The position numbers and the translations under genes are program-made. Of a stretch of DNA of 64,000 nucleotides, positions 59,731 through 64,000 are shown one piece after another. How positions within the stretch are numbered: the stretch's first letter is position 1; each line of letters opens with the position of its first letter. The notes under the pieces are model-generated. The model was not told where the DNA came from, made no database searches, and worked only from the letters and a program-made list of their open reading frames with translations. Origin of the DNA: Bradyrhizobium barranii subsp. apii (GTDB taxonomy: Bacteria > Pseudomonadota > Alphaproteobacteria > Rhizobiales > Xanthobacteraceae); the NCBI RefSeq assembly GCF_011516635.5, contig NZ_CP096255.1:9683501-9747500 (forward strand), given 5' to 3'.

Positions 59731-61049
59731 ACGCACCAGCAAAATTCTTCGATGCAAGCGCCCCTGTCGCCTTCGGCGGCAAGGATGCGGGAAACACGCC
59801 CACCTTCCGATGGTACGACAAGGACCGGCTCGTGCATGGCCGCAGGCTCGAGGATCACCTGCGCTTTGCGGTCTGCTACTGGCATTCGTTCTGCTGGCCG
59901 GGCGGCGATCCCTTCGGCGGCGAAACCTTTCTGCGCCCGTGGCATCAAGGTGCCGATGCGATGGCGCAGGCACGCGCCAAGGCCGATGTCGCCTTCGAGC
60001 TGTTCCGCCTGCTGGACGTGCCCTTCTTCACCTTCCACGACGTCGATGCGGCGCCGGAAGGCACTTCGCTCAGCGAGTCCGTCGCCAATCTCAACGCGAT
60101 CGCCGATCTGTTCGAAGCGAAGATGGCCTCCGCAAAAGTCCGGTTGCTGTGGGGCACGGCCAATTTGTTCACGCATCGCCGCTACATGGCGGGTGCCGCG
60201 ACCAATCCGGACCCCGAAATCTTCACCTATGCCGCCGGCCAGGTCCGCGCCGCGCTGGAGGTGACGCACCGGCTCGGCGGCCAGAACTACGTGCTGTGGG
60301 GCGGCCGCGAGGGCTACGAGACGCTGCTCAACACCGATCTCAAGCGCGAGCTCGACCAGCTCGGCCGCTTCATCTCGCTGGTCGTCGAGCATAAGCACAA
60401 GATCGGCTTCAAGGGCCCGATCCTGATCGAGCCGAAGCCGAAGGAGCCGACCAAGCATCAATATGATTTCGACGTCGCCACCTGCTACGGCTTCCTGGAG
60501 CGCTACGATCTCCTGAACGACGTCAAGCTCAACATCGAGCAGAACCACGCCATTCTCGCCGGCCACTCCTTCCATCACGAGGTCGCGCTCGCCGAGGCGC
60601 TCGGCATCTTCGGCTCGCTCGACGTCAATCGCGGCGACGATCTGCTCGGCTGGGACACCGACCAGTTCGCGATGAACGTGCCGGAGCTGGCTCTGGTGTT
60701 CCACGAGATCCTGAATCGCGGCGGCTTCACCTCGGGCGGGCTCAATTTCGACGCCAAGATCAGGCGGCAGTCGATCGACCCTGACGATCTGATCCATGCC
60801 CATGTCGGCTCGATGGATGCCTGCGCGCGCGCGCTCCTCGCCGCCGCCGACATGCTCGATGCCGGCGCCCTCACCGCACCGCTCGCGCAGCGCTACGAGG
60901 GATGGGCGGGGCCCGAAGGCCGGGCCATTCTCGGCGGCCAACGCTCGCTCGCCGAACTGGCCGACCGTGCGCTCAGCCCCGGCTTCGACCCGCGGCCGCG
61001 CTCGGGGCGGCAGGAATATCTGGAATCCCTGGTCAACCGCTACGTCTGA
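59727..61049 (+). CDS. xylA: Xylose isomerase
   Basis: 440 aa, full class-II length. FRWYDKDRLVHGRRLEDHLRFAVCYWHSFCW, FFTFHDVDAAPEGT with the catalytic His, YVLWGGREGYETLLNTDL, and IEPKPKEPTKHQYDFDV with the metal-binding Glu are all present. It converts D-xylose to D-xylulose. The GTG start overlaps the xylB stop. Confidence 0.95.
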   Translation: MNAPAKFFDASAPVAFGGKDAGNTPTFRWYDKDRLVHGRRLEDHLRFAVCYWHSFCWPGGDPFGGETFLRPWHQGADAMAQARAKADVAFELFRLLDVPFFTFHDVDAAPEGTSLSESVANLNAIADLFEAKMASAKVRLLWGTANLFTHRRYMAGAATNPDPEIFTYAAGQVRAALEVTHRLGGQNYVLWGGREGYETLLNTDLKRELDQLGRFISLVVEHKHKIGFKGPILIEPKPKEPTKHQYDFDVATCYGFLERYDLLNDVKLNIEQNHAILAGHSFHHEVALAEALGIFGSLDVNRGDDLLGWDTDQFAMNVPELALVFHEILNRGGFTSGGLNFDAKIRRQSIDPDDLIHAHVGSMDACARALLAAADMLDAGALTAPLAQRYEGWAGPEGRAILGGQRSLAELADRALSPGFDPRPRSGRQEYLESLVNRYV

Positions 61050-61061
61050 GGAAGGCCGCTG

Positions 61062-61820
61062 ATGACAAATGCTGAAGCGACACCGGTCCTCGAACTGACC
61101 GGCATCGGCAAGGAGTTCGGCGCAATCCGCGCGCTGCACGGCGTCGACCTGCAGGTCCAGCCCGGCGAGGTCGTCGGCCTGATGGGCGACAACGGCGCGG
61201 GCAAGTCCACGCTGGTCAAGATCATCGCCGGCAATTTCCGTCCCAGCCATGGCGAGATCCGCTTTGCCGGCAACGCGGTCCATTTCAACCGGCCCGTCGA
61301 TGCCCGCGGCGTCGGCATCGAGGTCGTCTACCAGGACCTCGCGCTTGCCGACAATCTGACGGCTGCTGCCAACGTTTTCCTCGACCGCGAGCTGAAGCGC
61401 AGGTTCGGCCCGCTCGCATTGCTCGACCACAAGGCGATGGCGGCGCGTGCGCTGGAGCTGTTCGGCGAATTGCGCTCGGAGACGCGCCCCGACGATCTCG
61501 TCAAGCAGATGTCTGGCGGCCAGCGCCAGGCGGTTGCGATCGCGCGGACGCGCCGCTCCAACGCGCGGCTGGTCATGATGGACGAGCCGACCGCCGCGAT
61601 TTCGGTACGCCAGGTCGAGCAGGTCCTCGGCCTGATCCACCGGCTGAAGGAGCAGGGCGTCGCCGTCATGCTGATCTCGCACCGCATGCCCGATGTGTTC
61701 GCGGTGTGCGACCGCGTGATCGTCATGCGTCGCGGCGAGAAGCGGGCCGACAAGCCGATCCACCAGACGTCGCCCGAGGAAGTCACCGCCCTGATCACCG
61801 GCGCGAAGGAGGCGGCGTGA
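61062..61820 (+). CDS. Sugar ABC transporter ATP-binding protein (xylose/ribose type)
   Basis: 252 aa, a single ABC domain. Walker A GDNGAGKSTLVK is near residue 45, the signature is MSGGQRQAVAIARTRRSNARLVMMDEPTAAI (Walker B and D-loop), and LISHRMPDVFAVCDRVIVMRRG is the switch region. It is shorter than RbsA/XylG, which have two ABC domains. It overlaps the permease start by one base. Confidence 0.9.
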   Translation: MTNAEATPVLELTGIGKEFGAIRALHGVDLQVQPGEVVGLMGDNGAGKSTLVKIIAGNFRPSHGEIRFAGNAVHFNRPVDARGVGIEVVYQDLALADNLTAAANVFLDRELKRRFGPLALLDHKAMAARALELFGELRSETRPDDLVKQMSGGQRQAVAIARTRRSNARLVMMDEPTAAISVRQVEQVLGLIHRLKEQGVAVMLISHRMPDVFAVCDRVIVMRRGEKRADKPIHQTSPEEVTALITGAKEAA

Positions 61821-62902
61821 TGGCCATGCCCTTGGAATCTCCGATCAGCTTCACCAATGTCGGCCGGATCAGATGGTGGCAGCGCGGCATCTTCGCCTCC
61901 CAGACCGGCTATGTCCTGCTCGCGCTGGCGATGCTGCTGGTGGTGATGCATTTCGCCAGCCCCTATTTCTTCACCGAAGGCAACATGCAGAACGTGGCGA
62001 AGAATTTCTCCTTCATCGCCATCGCCACCCTCGGCGTCACCTTCGTGATCATCACCGGCGGCATCGATTTGTCGGTCGGCTCGATGATGTGCTTCTCCGC
62101 CATGATCACCTCGATGGTCATGACCGAGCTGTCGGCGCCCGGCTCGCCCGCAGGCTCGCTGTTCGTGCATATGGCCGCCGACGGCAAGACCGTGCTGGCC
62201 AACGTGCCGGGTCTGATCCTGCTGATCTCCATCCTCGCGGGGCTCGGCGTCGCGCTGATTGCGGGCCTCGTCAACGGCTTCTGTATCGCCGTGCTCGGCC
62301 TGTCGCCCTTCGTCACCACGCTCGGCATGCTCTCGATCGTGCGTGGGCTCGGCTATGTCGTCTCCAACGGTCGCGGCAGTTTTCCTGGCGGGCCGGACGC
62401 TGATTACTTCTACGCGCTCACCTCGGGCGACGTGCTCGGCGTGCCCGTACCCTTCATCTACCTCGTGATCCTCGCGCTGGCGATGGCTGTGGTCCTGCAC
62501 CACAGCTCGTTCGGCCGCCACGTGTTCGCGCTCGGAGGCAACGAGAAGGCCGCCGAACTCACGGGCATACCGGTCGTGCGGGTGAAGATCGAGGTCTATG
62601 TGATCTGCGCGCTTGCCGCAGGGCTCCAGGGCATCATCATCTCCGGCTGGCTCGGATCCGCGCCCGCCAACATGGCGACGTCCTACGAGCTCAACGTGAT
62701 CGCGGCGGCCGTCATCGGCGGTGCCAACCTCGCCGGCGGCATCGGCGGTCCGTTGGGGGCCATCGTCGGCTGCGTGCTGCTGGAAGTGATCCGCAACGGC
62801 CTCGTGCTGGCACAGGTCAGCTCCTACTGGCAGCAGACGCTGGTTGGCGTGATCATCATCCTGGCGGTGCTGGTCGATCGCATCCGCTCGCGGATGATCT
62901 GA
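61820..62902 (+). CDS. Sugar ABC transporter permease (RbsC/XylH type)
   Basis: 360 aa with about 8-10 membrane segments. FIAIATLGVTFVIITGGIDLSVGSMMCFSAM is the diagnostic first-half motif of the ribose/xylose permease group, and FGRHVFALGGNEKAAELTGIPV, then AAVIGGANLAGGIGG, are the second. ATG 61820 is used; the longer frame from 61706 overlaps the ATPase gene. Confidence 0.9.
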   Translation: MAMPLESPISFTNVGRIRWWQRGIFASQTGYVLLALAMLLVVMHFASPYFFTEGNMQNVAKNFSFIAIATLGVTFVIITGGIDLSVGSMMCFSAMITSMVMTELSAPGSPAGSLFVHMAADGKTVLANVPGLILLISILAGLGVALIAGLVNGFCIAVLGLSPFVTTLGMLSIVRGLGYVVSNGRGSFPGGPDADYFYALTSGDVLGVPVPFIYLVILALAMAVVLHHSSFGRHVFALGGNEKAAELTGIPVVRVKIEVYVICALAAGLQGIIISGWLGSAPANMATSYELNVIAAAVIGGANLAGGIGGPLGAIVGCVLLEVIRNGLVLAQVSSYWQQTLVGVIIILAVLVDRIRSRMI

Positions 62903-62996
62903 ACTGACGTCGTTCCGGGAGGGCAACGAAAATGTCGCCTGTCCGCTCCCCGGACGATCTTGAGAGGATGGGCGCCAGAGAAGGGTGGAGGAAACA

Positions 62997-63929
62997 ATGA
63001 GGAAACTTCTTCTTGCCGGCATCGCGGTCGCGATGATGGCGACGCCGGCGTTTGCCGCGAACTACCGTTTCGTGATCGTGCCCAAGGCGATGAACAATCC
63101 GTTCTTCGACTTCGCGCGCGATGGCTGCCTGAAGCGTGCCAAGGAGCTCGGCAACATCGAGTGCATCTACAAGGGGCCGGTGGAGCATGAGCCGGCGACG
63201 CAGGCGCAGATCATCCAGGACTTCGTCACCCAGAAGGTCGACGGCCTCGCCATCTCGGTCGCCGACGTTGCGGCCATGACCAAGTCGATCGAGGCGGCGA
63301 CCGCGGCCGGCATCCCCGTCATCACCTTCGATGCCGATGCGCCTGGCTCCAAGCGGATCGCCTATATCGGCACCAACAACAAGGAGTTCGGCGTCGCGCT
63401 TGGCAAGGAGCTCTTGAAGCTGCGGCCCGATGGCGGCAAATACGCGATGGTCTCGGGCGGTCCGGGCGCCAAGAATCTCGCCGAGCGCGTCGACGGCGTC
63501 CGCGAGGCGCTGAAGGGCTCGAAATGGACCGAGGTCGCGGGCTCGCCGACCTTCTGCAACGACGATCCGGCGCTGGCGGTCCAGCAGATGACGGATATGC
63601 GCACCGCCACGCCCGACCTCGCCTCGATCGTTCCCATCGGCGGCTGGCCGATGTTCGCCCCCGAAGGCTTCAAGGCCTTCGCCTCCAGGAACAAGAAGGA
63701 CATCGACTCCGGCAAGTTCACGCTGGTCGTCGCCGATACGCTGAAGATGCAGCTTGAACTGCTGCGCGACGGTTACGCCAATGCGCTGGTCGGCCAGCGA
63801 CCGTTCGAGATGGGCGAGAAGGCGATGGATACGCTGCTCGCCATCAAGAAGGGCGAGAAGGTACCCGAGATCGTCTATACCGGCCTCGATCTCGTGACCA
63901 AGGACAACGTTGCGCAGATGTTGAAGTAG
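62997..63929 (+). CDS. Sugar ABC transporter substrate-binding protein
   Basis: 310 aa from ATG 62997 behind GGAGG. The signal peptide is LLLAGIAVAMMATPAFAANY. The body is a periplasmic sugar-binding fold (IVPKAMNNPFFDFARDGCLKRAK, ITFDADAPGSKRIAYIGTNN, GYANALVGQRPFEMGEKAM). With the adjacent ATPase and permease it forms the import system of the xylose cluster; the sugar itself is inferred from xylA and xylB. Confidence 0.9.
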   Translation: MRKLLLAGIAVAMMATPAFAANYRFVIVPKAMNNPFFDFARDGCLKRAKELGNIECIYKGPVEHEPATQAQIIQDFVTQKVDGLAISVADVAAMTKSIEAATAAGIPVITFDADAPGSKRIAYIGTNNKEFGVALGKELLKLRPDGGKYAMVSGGPGAKNLAERVDGVREALKGSKWTEVAGSPTFCNDDPALAVQQMTDMRTATPDLASIVPIGGWPMFAPEGFKAFASRNKKDIDSGKFTLVVADTLKMQLELLRDGYANALVGQRPFEMGEKAMDTLLAIKKGEKVPEIVYTGLDLVTKDNVAQMLK

Positions 63930-63960
63930 GAGCGTCGCCAGCCCCGTGCTCCTGCGATCC

Positions 63961-63993
63961 TCTCCCGCTTGCGGTTTCCGCAAGCGGGGGAGA
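63961..63993. terminator. Strong hairpin after the sugar-binding protein gene
   Basis: CTCCCGCTTGCGG-TTT-CCGCAAGCGGGGGAG is nearly perfect and lies about 30 bp after the stop. There is no clear T tract, so it may be one of the dispersed palindromic repeats acting as a terminator. Confidence 0.6.
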
Positions 63994-64000
63994 TGATTTG

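Overview
The window reads as chromosomal DNA of a Bradyrhizobium-type alphaproteobacterium. Supporting signs are high GC, a GcrA cell-cycle regulator, a box benzoate cluster, a haloalkane dehalogenase that from memory is close to DbjA of B. japonicum, the phoR-pstSCAB-phoU-phoB order, a SAM-II riboswitch on metZ, and many dispersed palindromic intergenic repeats. The species is inferred from remembered protein families; no search was run.

Layout. 1-7.3 kb: aerobic benzoyl-CoA (box) pathway, with the regulator boxR running off the left edge, benzoate-CoA ligase, an alpha/beta hydrolase, a DUF309 protein, boxC and boxB. No boxA is present in the window. 7.4-13.2 kb: SDR oxidoreductase, polysaccharide deacetylase, OmpA/BON envelope protein with a small membrane protein, then a TetR-dehalogenase pair under a promoter with a palindromic operator. 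13.6-21.4 kb: an LPG-synthase-like membrane protein and the phosphate regulon, in which phoB is frameshifted. 21.6-26.5 kb: gcrA, argD-argF, hslO, apaG. 26.7-31.3 kb: opgC with two SGNH hydrolases, then metZ behind a SAM-II riboswitch and an intrinsic terminator. 31.4-38.9 kb: dcd, a PAS protein, an unknown 350-aa protein, a MATE exporter, a Met/Gly-rich exported protein, SRPBCC, VOC, AraC and ogt.

39.08-50.20 kb is an integrated element in tRNA-Gly(CCC). It is bounded by 37-bp direct repeats of the tRNA 5' half, and the tyrosine integrase lies next to the truncated copy. Its cargo is a two-gene cassette, a large multi-pass membrane protein followed 17 nt later by a protein that looks like a divergent tRNA-dependent cyclodipeptide synthase, plus a 101-aa ORF. 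The rest is a nest of IS elements (IS256, IS3 remnant, IS110, IS5) and wrecked genes (S53 peptidase, glycosyltransferase). The cassette is the best candidate here for an undescribed system.

50.2-64 kb: a large seven-repeat propeller plus cadherin-like surface protein broken by an IS1380 element, an XRE-cupin/acetyltransferase operon, and a xylose-type cluster. In that cluster the LacI regulator is frameshifted and xylulokinase has lost an internal segment, while xylose isomerase and the sugar ABC transporter look intact.
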